Shown piece after piece: positions 31,474 to 39,369 of a stretch of 39,369 nucleotides of DNA. The DNA lies in assembly GCA_025060135.1 (NCBI GenBank), contig JANXCY010000018.1, positions 1 through 39,369 of the forward strand, given 5' to 3'. Below the pieces are notes generated by a model that saw only the letters and a list, made by a program, of their open reading frames with translations, had not been told where the DNA came from and made no database searches. Positions within the stretch are counted from its first letter, which is position 1, and each line of letters begins with the position of its first letter. Source of the stretch: Anaerolineae bacterium. Its GTDB lineage: Bacteria; Chloroflexota; Anaerolineae; B4-G1; DUEL01. Position numbers and translations under genes: made by a program.

Positions 31474-32592
31474 ATGTTGGCAATACCGTTGAAAGTGGCC
31501 CTGATTGTTGGAACCCGCCCGGAGGCCATCAAACTGGCCCCCGTCGCTCTGTTAATGCGCCAGATGCCTGAGGCGTTTCATCCCGTTCTCATTGCCACTG
31601 CCCAGCATCGGGAGATGCTGGACCAGGTTTTGACGCTCTTTGATCTACAGCCCGACTATGACTTGAACATTATGCGGCCCGACCAAAGCCCCTTCGAAGT
31701 GACCGCCGGAATACTCACGCGCCTGCGGTCTATCTTGCAGGCTGAGGGTCCCGATTTGGTTATGGTGCAGGGAGATACGAACTCCGCCTTTGCCGGCGCC
31801 CTGGCCGCCTTTTACCATAGAATTCCCGTCGCTCACGTAGAGGCTGGCTTGCGCACCTACGACAAGTATCAACCTTTCCCGGAAGAGATCAACCGCCGCC
31901 TGGTCTCTGTTTTGGCCGACTGGCATTTTGCGCCCACCGATCGGGCGCGTAAAAATCTCCTGCGTGAAGGAACCCCACCAGAGCGAATCTTCGTTACGGG
32001 CAATACAGTGGTGGATGCTCTGCAGATGATCTTGAGCCATCCGTCTCCCCCTCTGCCTGCTTTCGTGACCCAATTGGCACCAGAACAACGGCTGCTCCTG
32101 GTTACCGCCCATCGCCGTGAGAACTGGGGTCAGCCTCTGCGGCGCATCTGTGCCGCTTTACGGATCCTGGCTCAGCGTTTCCCAGAAGTCAGTCTTGCTT
32201 TTTCCGTTCATCCGAACCCGAATGTCCAAAACACTGTGCGCCAGGAACTTCGGGACGTCCCGCGCATTCACTTGTTGGAGCCGGTGCCGTATCCGGCTTT
32301 TGTCCATTTAATGGCTCGCTCTTATCTGATCCTTACGGATTCCGGCGGTATTCAAGAGGAGGCGCCTTCACTGGGCAAACCGGTTCTCGTTTTGCGGGAA
32401 GTGACCGAGCGGCCAGAAGGTGTGGAAGCAGGAGTCCTGAAGGTCGTTGGCACGGATGTGGACCGGATTGTCTCGGAAGCCGCCTGCTTGCTGACCGATG
32501 AGATGGCTTACCGGGAGATGGCTCAGCAACGCAATCCCTACGGCGATGGGCGCGCGGCCGCGCGCATCGTTGAGATTCTCAAGCGAAGTTAG
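31474..32592 (+). CDS. wecB: UDP-N-acetylglucosamine 2-epimerase (non-hydrolysing)
   Basis: Interconverts UDP-GlcNAc and UDP-ManNAc, supplying ManNAc-type sugars for surface polysaccharide. Start ATG 31474 has GGGGAG about 10 bases upstream; an in-frame TTG at 31447 is less likely. 372 residues. Family motifs are in order: GTRPEAIKLAP near the start, MVQGDTNSAFAGALAAF then PVAHVEAGLRT, PEEINRRLVSVLADWHFAPT, TAHRRENWG, and LTDSGGIQEEAPSLGKPVLV with RPEGVEAG. Length and catalytic Asp, Glu and His positions are normal. Its GC-rich codon use contrasts with the decayed genes on both sides. A UDP-ManNAc dehydrogenase is not in the window. Confidence 0.95.
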   Translation: MLAIPLKVALIVGTRPEAIKLAPVALLMRQMPEAFHPVLIATAQHREMLDQVLTLFDLQPDYDLNIMRPDQSPFEVTAGILTRLRSILQAEGPDLVMVQGDTNSAFAGALAAFYHRIPVAHVEAGLRTYDKYQPFPEEINRRLVSVLADWHFAPTDRARKNLLREGTPPERIFVTGNTVVDALQMILSHPSPPLPAFVTQLAPEQRLLLVTAHRRENWGQPLRRICAALRILAQRFPEVSLAFSVHPNPNVQNTVRQELRDVPRIHLLEPVPYPAFVHLMARSYLILTDSGGIQEEAPSLGKPVLVLREVTERPEGVEAGVLKVVGTDVDRIVSEAACLLTDEMAYREMAQQRNPYGDGRAAARIVEILKRS

Positions 32593-32730
32593 CTGCGCGT
32601 CCTGATATTCTCCCCTACATACCTGCCGGCCCATTACCGGGATCAACTGCGCGGGCTGGGAACAAACCGCCTGACTGACGGGCAGTTTGCGGGAACGGTG
32701 GTTAGAAGGCTGCCGGAGTCTCATATATAG
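32593..32730 (+). pseudogene. N-terminal remnant of a glycosyltransferase gene
   Basis: Directly after the wecB stop, the frame reads LRVLIFSPTYLPAHYRDQLR before turning to unrelated sequence and a TAG at 32728-32730. The opening is typical of GT4 N-termini (M-R-V-L-I-x-S-P-T-Y-L-P), with CTG where ATG would be. Only about 22 codons are recognisable. Confidence 0.5.
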
Positions 32731-32784
32731 GAGTTGACAGCAAAGAAGACGTTAACAGTGTATAGCAGTGACGGAGGCTCTCTG

Positions 32785-34266
32785 ATGAGCACTTTTAGTT
32801 CTTGGAGAAAGATCATAGGCCTGATTGGGGTGTTAGGCATCTGGGGAATAATGTTATCGCTTTACTGGCCTTACACTGTTGACGACGCCTACATCATCTT
32901 TCGCTATGCCAGAAACTGGGCTCGGGGCCTGGGTCTGGTCTACAATCCAGGTGTCTATGTGGATGGCTACACTTCTGGACAGCATGTTTAGGTGGCTTGG
33001 CCCGTTTAGGAATACAAGACTTAAACATCATTGCTAAGATACTGGGCGCGCTGCTTAATTGTATTACTCTTCTTCTCGTGTGGCGCTTACCCGACTTTGC
33101 TGGGTTGCTCTCTCCGACCCGTTGGGTGGGTGTTCTTTTCCTAGTATAGATGGATTGGAGACCCCCTCTACTTATTGCTCCAAATGATTTTGGTGATCTG
33201 CTGGTTAAAAGATGTTCGCCGAAGTCGTCTCTCCTTATCCTCTGGTATATGGAGTGGGATGCTGACGATCACCCGCCTGGATGGGGTGCTTTTGATGCTG
33301 ATTCTTCTGCTGCTTTTCTATTGGTTCCACCGCCCCTCCCGTTGGGCTACCGCATGGCGAAGGGCTCTTCCAATGATCACAGGATGGTGCCTCATCTATC
33401 TTCCCTACTTTTTCTGGCACCTTGTCTATTATGGGAGTCCTTTTCCGAATACATTCTATGCAAAACCTGGAGGACATCTTGATCAGGTTCTGAGTGGTAT
33501 GCTTCGCATCAGCGCCAATCTCCAGGAAATAGGCGGTTGGGCAACGTTGTTTCTGGTTCTCCTGGCCTTCACAGAAGGGGTATCGCCCTATACGGGTGTG
33601 CTGGCCGGCGTAGTCTTCTCACGAGCCATATTTCACCTCTGGTCAGGCGGGGAAATAATGGGCCATCATCGCTTCCTTGCTCCCGCTCTTCCAGCCTACT
33701 TTTTGCTCTTTCAGCATGGGCTGGATGTGCTGAACAACCAATTGCTTTCCGAAAAGAAACGATGGGTAGGGTATGCTAACTGGCTGATGACCCTCCTCTT
33801 AAGTACCTACATGGTCACAGCGCCCTTGCTTGACCTGCGCCCCGCTTTGCTTCAATATACCGAGGGATTGCAACAGGCCCATATCTCGTTGGGTCGTTGG
33901 CTTAATCACAATACTCCCCCAGATACTCGTATTGCCATTGGGGATGCCGGAGCTGTCCCCTACTTTGCCGATCGTTACACTATAGACCTGATGGCCCTGA
34001 ACGATGAATATTTAGCGCGTCTCCCTGGCCGTTACGGACAAAAGATTGATGTCGCTTATGTTCTGAACCAGCGGCCAGATTACCTGATCTTACTGAGCGG
34101 TTTTTCCCCTGATCAAGGTTTCCGGGGTCTGACACCATTTGACCAGGCGATCTACGAAGCCATCAGGCAAAACCAGCGTTACGCGTTGCGAGACTCGTAT
34201 AAATTTGGAGAGACCTACTTTCTCTGGGTATTTGTCAGAGAGGATATTTCAAGAGATTATCCCTAA
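32785..34266 (+). pseudogene. PMT-like membrane glycosyltransferase broken by frameshifts
   Basis: The start ATG 32785 has a good GGAGG site. The first piece, 68 codons, contains VDDAYIIFRYARNWARGLGL with the PMT-type acidic loop and stops at 32991. The next frame continues GGLARLGIQDLNIIAKILGA up to a TAG near 33150. A third frame shows GLETP, and from 33175 the remaining 363 codons are open (WLKDVRRS, then TRLDGVLLMLILLL, and a C-terminal soluble part with TPPDTRIAIGDAGAVPYF). At least two frameshifts and probably a deletion near 32990 are needed to rebuild a full gene. It retains the middle region that the 30384 gene lacks. Confidence 0.75.
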
Positions 34267-34593
34267 TTTGAGCTGCGTTTGACCGATGACCTGTTCATGG
34301 ATCCAACCCACCTGCGTCACCTGGGCTGGCACTCCTTTGATTACTTCGTTGGTGGAAGAACAGTGTCCTGCCCGAGTTTGTTTCAAAGGTGGCTGGAAAC
34401 CCAGCACCCCATCCCGGGCTTCTATACTGCAGCCCGTTTCCGAATCAGGAGCCGCTATCTCTATTTCTCCCGTCCATACCGCTGGGCGGGGATTGGATGG
34501 ATGGCGAATCGTTTTCCAGATTTTTATGAACTATATCTGGCTTTCATTTTCCCGGCCCGAGACCTCTATGTAACCCTGGAGGTTGTCAAATAA
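34267..34593 (+). pseudogene. C-terminal remnant of a SAM-dependent methyltransferase
   Basis: An in-frame continuation after the preceding stop reads LRLTDDLFMDPTHLRHLGW, then HSFDYFVGGRT, and ends YLAFIFPARDLYVTLEVVK. This resembles the C-terminal end of class I methyltransferases found in sugar-modification loci (THLRHL-type strand and a final DLYVTLE strand). The SAM-binding half is missing. The stop is immediately followed by the next ATG at 34594. Confidence 0.5.
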
Positions 34594-35724
34594 ATGCGGG
34601 TGGTGGTGATCGGACGCACATACGCCCTGGAGATCAATCGGGCCAAATGGACCTACCTTCCCGATGAAGTAAGATTGTTCCTTGTGACTCCAGATAAGAT
34701 TCGTCACACCCTGAAGGTCTATCCCGCTGAGCTCTCTACCCGCTGGCCTCACTTTCTTTTAAAGGCCTGGGGCACGAACCGACTTTCCGGTTTCGCTTTC
34801 CATCCCCTGAAACTGTGGTCCCTTTTGCGTTCTCTGAGGCCCGACCTTATTCAGGTGGACGAAGAGCCCTCCTCGCTGGCTTTGCTGGAGGTGATGTTAC
34901 TCAAGCGCGGGCTAAAGTGCCCGGTGCTCTTTTTCTCCTGGGAGAATCTCCCCATCCGATATCGCTGGCCCTTTTCTGCTATCCGTCGCTTCAATCTGCA
35001 CCGGGCTGATGGAGCAATAGCGGGCACCCAGGAAGCCGGTCAGCGGTTGCGAGAGGCGGGCTTTTCGGGACCGATGGCTGTGATTCCTCAATTAGGAGTA
35101 GACCCGGAACGCTTTGCCCCTCGTCGTAATGATTCCCTTCGTCGGCAATTGGGCCTGCGTACCTTTACGATTGGCTATCTTGGCCGCCTGGTACCGGAAA
35201 AGGGACTCTGGGTATTACTGGATGCATTGTCGTCTCTACAGGGAGACTGGCAATGCCTTCTGGTCGGTGAGGGCCCTCTCCGGGAAAAGGGACTGCAGCA
35301 GGCGCAAAGACGAAGCATTAGGGAGCGGGTTTTCTGGATACCTACCGTTCCGCACACAGCAGTGCCTGAGTATCTCAACACAATCGATGTGGTGGTACTT
35401 CCCTCATTGACCACTGAGCGATGGAAAGAGCAATTTGGGCATATATTGATTGAGGCGATGGCCTGTGGAGTTCCGGTGATCGGCTCCGATTCCGGAGCCA
35501 TCCCGGAAGTGATCGGAGATGCCGGACTGATCGTGCCCGAAGGGAACCCTCTCGCTCTTGCCCAGGCAATAGATTTCCTGCGGTCATCTGAACTCCAGAG
35601 GGCTACTCTGGGCCGGAAAGGGAGAGAACGAGTGCTGGCCCTTTATACGAATGAGCGCATTTGTCGTCAAACCCTGGGTTTCTGGCAGGAAGTGCTGGAT
35701 GCGCGTACATCTTTTTGCCGATAG
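34594..35724 (+). CDS. GT4-family glycosyltransferase
   Basis: 376 residues starting directly after the methyltransferase remnant (TAAATG). MRVVVIGRTY opens the acceptor half. The donor half has TIGYLGRLVPEKGLWVLLDA and EQFGHILIEAMACGVPVIGS, with the E-x7-E motif. All elements expected of a working GT-B enzyme are present. It overlaps the next gene by 26 bases. Confidence 0.88.
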   Translation: MRVVVIGRTYALEINRAKWTYLPDEVRLFLVTPDKIRHTLKVYPAELSTRWPHFLLKAWGTNRLSGFAFHPLKLWSLLRSLRPDLIQVDEEPSSLALLEVMLLKRGLKCPVLFFSWENLPIRYRWPFSAIRRFNLHRADGAIAGTQEAGQRLREAGFSGPMAVIPQLGVDPERFAPRRNDSLRRQLGLRTFTIGYLGRLVPEKGLWVLLDALSSLQGDWQCLLVGEGPLREKGLQQAQRRSIRERVFWIPTVPHTAVPEYLNTIDVVVLPSLTTERWKEQFGHILIEAMACGVPVIGSDSGAIPEVIGDAGLIVPEGNPLALAQAIDFLRSSELQRATLGRKGRERVLALYTNERICRQTLGFWQEVLDARTSFCR

Positions 35725-36790
35725 CCTCCAGGAAAACTGGCCCAGTATGGACCGTTATGCCCGCTCCCTGTTCAGGGCTTTGAAAGAGGTGGCCCCCGAG
35801 ATAGATTTCCGCCTGCTGGTGCCACCGAATCCCCCTCTTGGCCTGGCCGGGCGACTTTTTGTCTTGTGGCGAATACTGGCTTATCCCCTCTGGGCCCGCC
35901 GCCATCGGGCAGCGGAGGTATATCATATCCTAGACCATTCGTACGGCCATCTCCTGTTGGCACTGGACGGAGGCCGGGCGGTGGTAACAGTCCACGACGT
36001 TGCTCCTTTCTTCTTCCCAGGCCGCCGCTGGGGGTTGAGCCGCTTGGCATGGGAAGTGGCCTGGAGAGGGACCCAACGGGCAGCTCATTGGATCGCCATT
36101 TCTGACTTCACCCATAGTGAGCTGAGAGCACGGGCTGGACAAAATCCCCCGCCGATTTCCCGAATTTACTACGGGGTAGAGGCTCATTTCCGTCCCTTAT
36201 CCAAGCATGAACAGGGTGGATGGCGAGCGAAATGGGGGGCGCGAGATTCCAGGATTGTCCTTCACGTTGGCCATTGCCAACCCCGTAAAAACTTGGAGCG
36301 GCTCCTTACTGCCCTGGCCTTGCTGACCAGAGGCGGGATGGATTTCCAGTTTTTCCAGGTAGGGGGAATCTTCACTGCTCCTCAGCAAGGCCTGATTGAA
36401 CGGTTGGGCTTGAGGGAACGGGTGTACCAAATCAACCGACTCTCCGACGATACTCAACTGGTAGGCCTTTATAACATAGCTGACGTACTGGTTCTGCCCT
36501 CCCTTTATGAGGGCTTCGGCTTTCCGGCTCTGGAGGCCATGGCCTGCGGCACACCGGTTGTCGTCTCTAATGTTGCCTCCCTTCCTGAAGTAGTAGAGGA
36601 CGCAGGGCTCCTGATTGACCCGCATGATCCCCAGGCCATTGCCGAGGCCATCACCCGCGTGCTCTCCGACCCGGCGCTGGCCGAAGAACTCCGTCAACGA
36701 GGGCTGGAACGAGCAAAGATGTTTACGTGGGAGAAGACGGCCAGAGAGACCTTAAAGGTATACCAGGAATTGCTGGAGGGAATCCGGTGA
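35699..36790 (+). CDS. GT4-family glycosyltransferase
   Basis: Start ATG 35699 gives the standard MRVHLFADSL beginning and has AGGAAG upstream; the frame is open from ATG 35651 but that adds an unusual tail. 363 residues. SMDRYARSLFRAL is an acceptor-side helix; HVGHCQPRKNLERLLTAL and YEGFGFPALEAMACGTPVVV (E-x7-E) form the donor site. This resembles the mannosyl/rhamnosyltransferase branch of GT4. Overlaps of 26 bases upstream and 4 bases downstream place it in the same operon. Confidence 0.88.
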   Translation: MRVHLFADSLQENWPSMDRYARSLFRALKEVAPEIDFRLLVPPNPPLGLAGRLFVLWRILAYPLWARRHRAAEVYHILDHSYGHLLLALDGGRAVVTVHDVAPFFFPGRRWGLSRLAWEVAWRGTQRAAHWIAISDFTHSELRARAGQNPPPISRIYYGVEAHFRPLSKHEQGGWRAKWGARDSRIVLHVGHCQPRKNLERLLTALALLTRGGMDFQFFQVGGIFTAPQQGLIERLGLRERVYQINRLSDDTQLVGLYNIADVLVLPSLYEGFGFPALEAMACGTPVVVSNVASLPEVVEDAGLLIDPHDPQAIAEAITRVLSDPALAEELRQRGLERAKMFTWEKTARETLKVYQELLEGIR

Positions 36791-37587
36791 GTCCCATACC
36801 TGCTTTTCGGCGTTCCATCCTGACTTTAGGGCGACGCGCTGTTCCTCAATTCCTCAAATCCTGGTTGAGAAAAGCCGGTGCCCTTTATCGCCTGGATGAT
36901 ACGATCTGGGAATTGCCGAACCTGCCGGGAAGATTACAGATGAAAGGTCCCGGTGTGTTTGGCACATACATTGAAAGGCTCTACGAACCCGATGTGACTC
37001 TTGCGCTGATGCAGTCGGTTCAGCTTGGATGGATCTGTGTGGACGTCGGGGCCCATCTTGGGTATTTTATCCTTCTGATGGCTTATCTGGTCGGGGACAC
37101 GGGACGAGTGTTTGCCTTTGAAGCCCTGCCCGAAAATGTCCGCTGGCTTAAAGAAAATGTGGCTCTGAATGGCTTCACCGACCGGGTGACTATAGAAAAT
37201 CAAGCGATTACTGACGGCAAGCAGTCCGTCGTACATCTCCATGCCCCTCTCCAATATACCAGCGAATGGAGCATCGTCAGGCCCAGCCCGATCGCTCGTT
37301 CCATTGCCGTCCGGGCGACCTCTCTGGAGCAATATTTCGCTCAGGGGCCCAGAGTGGACTTCATCAAGATAGATATAGAGGGCGCAGAATTTATGGCTCT
37401 CCAGGGAAGCCAAACCATTCTTCGTCACCATCGCCCCCTTTGCCTGGTGGAATTGCATGGCGAGGAAGGCCAGAGGGCTGTCCGATTCCTGCTGGAGATG
37501 GGTTATGGCGTAGAAGGCTTGAAGGGCCAGGCCTTTTTCGGTCCGCCCTTTCCCTGCCACATCCTGGCCCGACCGGGAGAGCGTTAA
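36787..37587 (+). CDS. FkbM-family methyltransferase
   Basis: Start GTG 36787 overlaps the preceding stop and follows GGAGGG at good spacing; an upstream in-frame GTG at 36727 is less likely. 266 residues. The SAM-binding loop is VDVGAHLGYF (85-94), and the FkbM signature DFIKIDIEGAEFMAL lies at 191-205. FkbM enzymes methylate sugar hydroxyls and related groups in glycans and natural products. The probable role here is O-methylation of a sugar in the surface polysaccharide. Confidence 0.9.
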   Translation: MSPIPAFRRSILTLGRRAVPQFLKSWLRKAGALYRLDDTIWELPNLPGRLQMKGPGVFGTYIERLYEPDVTLALMQSVQLGWICVDVGAHLGYFILLMAYLVGDTGRVFAFEALPENVRWLKENVALNGFTDRVTIENQAITDGKQSVVHLHAPLQYTSEWSIVRPSPIARSIAVRATSLEQYFAQGPRVDFIKIDIEGAEFMALQGSQTILRHHRPLCLVELHGEEGQRAVRFLLEMGYGVEGLKGQAFFGPPFPCHILARPGER

Positions 37588-37590
37588 CCA

Positions 37591-37820
37591 ATGTGCGGAA
37601 TCGTCGGTTTCCATTTTCCCAACTGTCGCCCGGACCTGGTACTTCTCCGCCGGATGAACGCTACTCTTGTCCATCGGGGCCCCGACGGTGAGGGATATTT
37701 CACCGATGGCCTGGTCGGCCTGGCGACACGCTATCTGCCATACTCAGAACAGACCCCCAGCCTATCAACGAAGATTGAACCATTCTCGTGGTCGGCAACT
37801 GCCACTCCAATGAACAAACA
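37591..37820 (+). pseudogene. N-terminal remnant of asparagine synthase (asnB-like)
   Basis: MCGIVGFHF at the start with HRGPDGEGYFTDGLVGLATR following is the glutamine amidotransferase N-terminus of AsnB, including the catalytic Cys2. After about residue 48 the frame is lost. The next frame continues as QPINED, a TGA, then TILVVGN, matching the QPIYNEDGTILVV-type strand with one codon missing and a stop replacing glycine. The rest of the 600-residue enzyme is absent, and a glycosyltransferase gene begins at 37836. Confidence 0.7.
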
Positions 37821-37835
37821 TCCGGTGGGAGGCCG

Positions 37836-38972
37836 ATGGCTGAACCCATCCTCTTCCTTGATCACGCCTCCGGCTTAGGAGGTGCAGAAAAGGTCCTGCT
37901 CCTGCTCCTCAAGGATCTGGACCGAACCCGATGGCGTCCTTTCTTGATCTGCCCGGGCGGTCCGCTGGCAGAGCGGGCGGAATCTCTGGGTATCTCCGTT
38001 TCCATTGTCTCGATTCCCCGATTGCGCCGTTCGCTTCGCGGGCCGGTGGATTGGCTCCGCACGGCTCTGGTCATCGCTGACCTGGCCCGTCGGGTCAACG
38101 CCGCATTTCTGGTTGCCAATACCGTTCGCGCGGCCTTCTATGGCGCCCTGGCTGCCTATTGGTCCTGTATCCCTTTTATCTGGTATATGCACGATTTCTG
38201 GCTCTCTGAATCCCGCCCCCGTCATCTTGGGGCTGACTACTTGGGCAAAAGAGGGCTCTGCGCCGCCGCTGCTCACGTCATCGCGAACTCCTATGCTACA
38301 GCGAGCCACCTGCCCTGTCCGAGCAAAGTGACCGTGGTCTATAACGGTATTGAGGTGGAGAACTATGATCCAGCATTGGATGGCAGACCGTTCCGTAGAC
38401 AATATGGCATTCCCGAAGATGTGCCCGTGGTTGGCATGGTGGGCCGGCTGCGTCCCTGGAAAGGGCAGGATCGTTTCCTGCGGGTGCTGGCACAGGTGCG
38501 GGAAGTCATCCCCATTGTGTGGGGCCTGGTGGTGGGCGGCCATCCGCTCGCAGTCCCGGATGATTACCCCCAGCGGCTACGGCTTCTGACTGCCGAACTG
38601 GGATTGAAAGGATGCGTGGTCTTCACGGACCATCTGGAAGATGTGCGCCCTGCGCTGGCGGCAATGGACCTCTTTGTCCATCCCGGCGACCCGGAGCCTT
38701 TTGGCTTGGTCAACATAGAGGCGATGGCGATGGCCAGACCGGTGGTCGCATTCGCCCAAGGAGCCCTGCCGGAAATTGTGGTAGACAAGGTAACTGGTCT
38801 GTTAGTCCCTCCGGGAGATGAAGCATCTATGGCGCAGGCTATCCTGGCCTTGTTACATAACCCAGGTTGGCAGCAGATGCTGGGCGCTGCTGGACGGGAG
38901 CGGGTACAAATGTGTTTCGCCTCTGACCGAATGGTCAGAGAAGTTAGCGCTATCTTTGAAAAGGTTGTCTAA
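37836..38972 (+). CDS. GT4-family glycosyltransferase
   Basis: Start ATG 37836 has GGGAGG at 37827-37832. 378 residues. LFLDHASGLGGAEKVLLLLL is the GT4 acceptor loop with the GGAE motif. VVGMVGRLRPWKGQDRFLRV and PEPFGLVNIEAMAMARPVV (E-x7-E) form the donor site. It appears intact and lies directly after the asnB remnant, whose decay may have been caused by the rearrangement that placed it here. The stop overlaps the next start (TAATG). Confidence 0.88.
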   Translation: MAEPILFLDHASGLGGAEKVLLLLLKDLDRTRWRPFLICPGGPLAERAESLGISVSIVSIPRLRRSLRGPVDWLRTALVIADLARRVNAAFLVANTVRAAFYGALAAYWSCIPFIWYMHDFWLSESRPRHLGADYLGKRGLCAAAAHVIANSYATASHLPCPSKVTVVYNGIEVENYDPALDGRPFRRQYGIPEDVPVVGMVGRLRPWKGQDRFLRVLAQVREVIPIVWGLVVGGHPLAVPDDYPQRLRLLTAELGLKGCVVFTDHLEDVRPALAAMDLFVHPGDPEPFGLVNIEAMAMARPVVAFAQGALPEIVVDKVTGLLVPPGDEASMAQAILALLHNPGWQQMLGAAGRERVQMCFASDRMVREVSAIFEKVV

Positions 38973-39369
38973 TGAACCTCTGCCTGGACCTCTCCCCCGT
39001 CGTCCATCAGAAAGCCGGTCTGGCCTCTTACGCCCGGGAACTGGCAACCCAACTGGTGGAGAGGGAGACGAGCATCGCCTGGAGCGTGTTCCACTATGAT
39101 CGTCGGCCGCCGGCCCCTCTGCCTCCTCTGCTGAATACCCTGCCCCGCCGCGTGATTCCCTGGGGGGCCTACCGCTGGCGCCTGACCACGGCCCTCTCCC
39201 ATCTCCTGGGTCTGAGGATGGACAGCTTCTTTCAGGGCGTGGACCTCTTTCACGCCACTGAACATCTCCTCCCTCCCTTCTCCCGCATCCGAACCGTCTT
39301 CACCCTTCACGATCTGATTTTCCTCTTTCATCCTGAGACCCACAAGCCTCTGAACCGCTGGTTTCTCAC
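38972..39369 (+). CDS. GT4-family glycosyltransferase, N-terminal part (runs off the window)
   Basis: ATG 38972 overlaps the previous stop. The frame is open to the last base, 132 codons. MNLCLDLSPVVHQKAGLASY then YARELATQL is the GT4 acceptor loop; DLFHATEHLLPP and TVFTLHDLIFLFHPE continue the N-terminal Rossmann domain. The donor half lies outside the window. The polysaccharide locus therefore continues downstream. Confidence 0.82.
   Translation, partial: MNLCLDLSPVVHQKAGLASYARELATQLVERETSIAWSVFHYDRRPPAPLPPLLNTLPRRVIPWGAYRWRLTTALSHLLGLRMDSFFQGVDLFHATEHLLPPFSRIRTVFTLHDLIFLFHPETHKPLNRWFL

Noticed and set aside
32734-32766. TTGACA followed by TATAGC as a promoter before the broken PMT-like gene
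   Set aside because: The spacing is 21 bases, too long for a normal sigma70 promoter, and no better -10 is present at 16-18 bases.

Overview
This 39-kb window comes from a GC-rich bacterial chromosome, most likely of the Chloroflexota (Anaerolineae-like lineages). That is an inference from gene content: PMT-like membrane glycosyltransferases carrying repeated beta-sandwich domains, membrane-anchored clan GH-A proteins, an epimerase-type threonine dehydrogenase, and many small MNT/HEPN and PIN-type toxin-antitoxin genes interspersed with palindromic repeats. Every protein gene is on the + strand. The only minus-strand gene I can support is a tRNA-Glu(CUC).

Layout. (1) 1-4155: two large membrane proteins for surface glycan synthesis; the first is cut by the window edge. 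(2) 4224-12138: a surface-protein block. It holds a secreted LysM/SdrB-like anchored protein, a 1037-residue GH18-like/NBR1-Ig/GH-A protein, and two more membrane-anchored GH-A proteins. Relics of a PIN toxin and palindromic repeats lie between them. (3) 12190-18080: housekeeping and signalling genes: mtaB, a fused MNT-HEPN protein, a HIT protein, a CBS-ACT protein, an L-threonine dehydrogenase of the epimerase fold, and a membrane phosphodiesterase whose end runs into the tRNA gene. (4) 18306-25434: a BioF2-type acyltransferase, a two-gene MNT/HEPN pair, a coiled-coil protein, a CehA/McbA-type PHP hydrolase, a DUF503 protein, a DUF4258/DUF2283 pair and sbcC. (5) 25435-26575: a repeat-dense stretch abutting a broken mntA and an intact hepT. 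(6) 26603-39369: a polysaccharide locus with a Wzx-type flippase, six GT4-type glycosyltransferases, wecB and an FkbM methyltransferase. At least five of its genes are decayed or deleted, and the locus continues past the window end.

How the parts fit. The last 13 kb make and export a surface polysaccharide: sugar activation by WecB, stepwise transfer by GT4 enzymes, methylation by FkbM, and flipping by the Wzx-like protein. The first 12 kb encode outward-facing transferases and cell-wall-anchored hydrolase-like proteins that could attach to, modify or trim surface glycans. Three MNT-HEPN modules, a DUF4258/DUF2283 pair and PIN relics show heavy toxin-antitoxin turnover.

The most unusual signals are these: a palindromic repeat inserted in frame in mtaB; a hairpin that supplies the C-terminus of a phosphodiesterase overlapping a tRNA; three copies of a terminal-inverted-repeat element; an intact HepT toxin whose MntA partner is truncated and frameshifted next to a repeat cluster; and a cluster of three GH-A paralogues. 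I found no CRISPR array, rRNA, prophage or complete insertion sequence.
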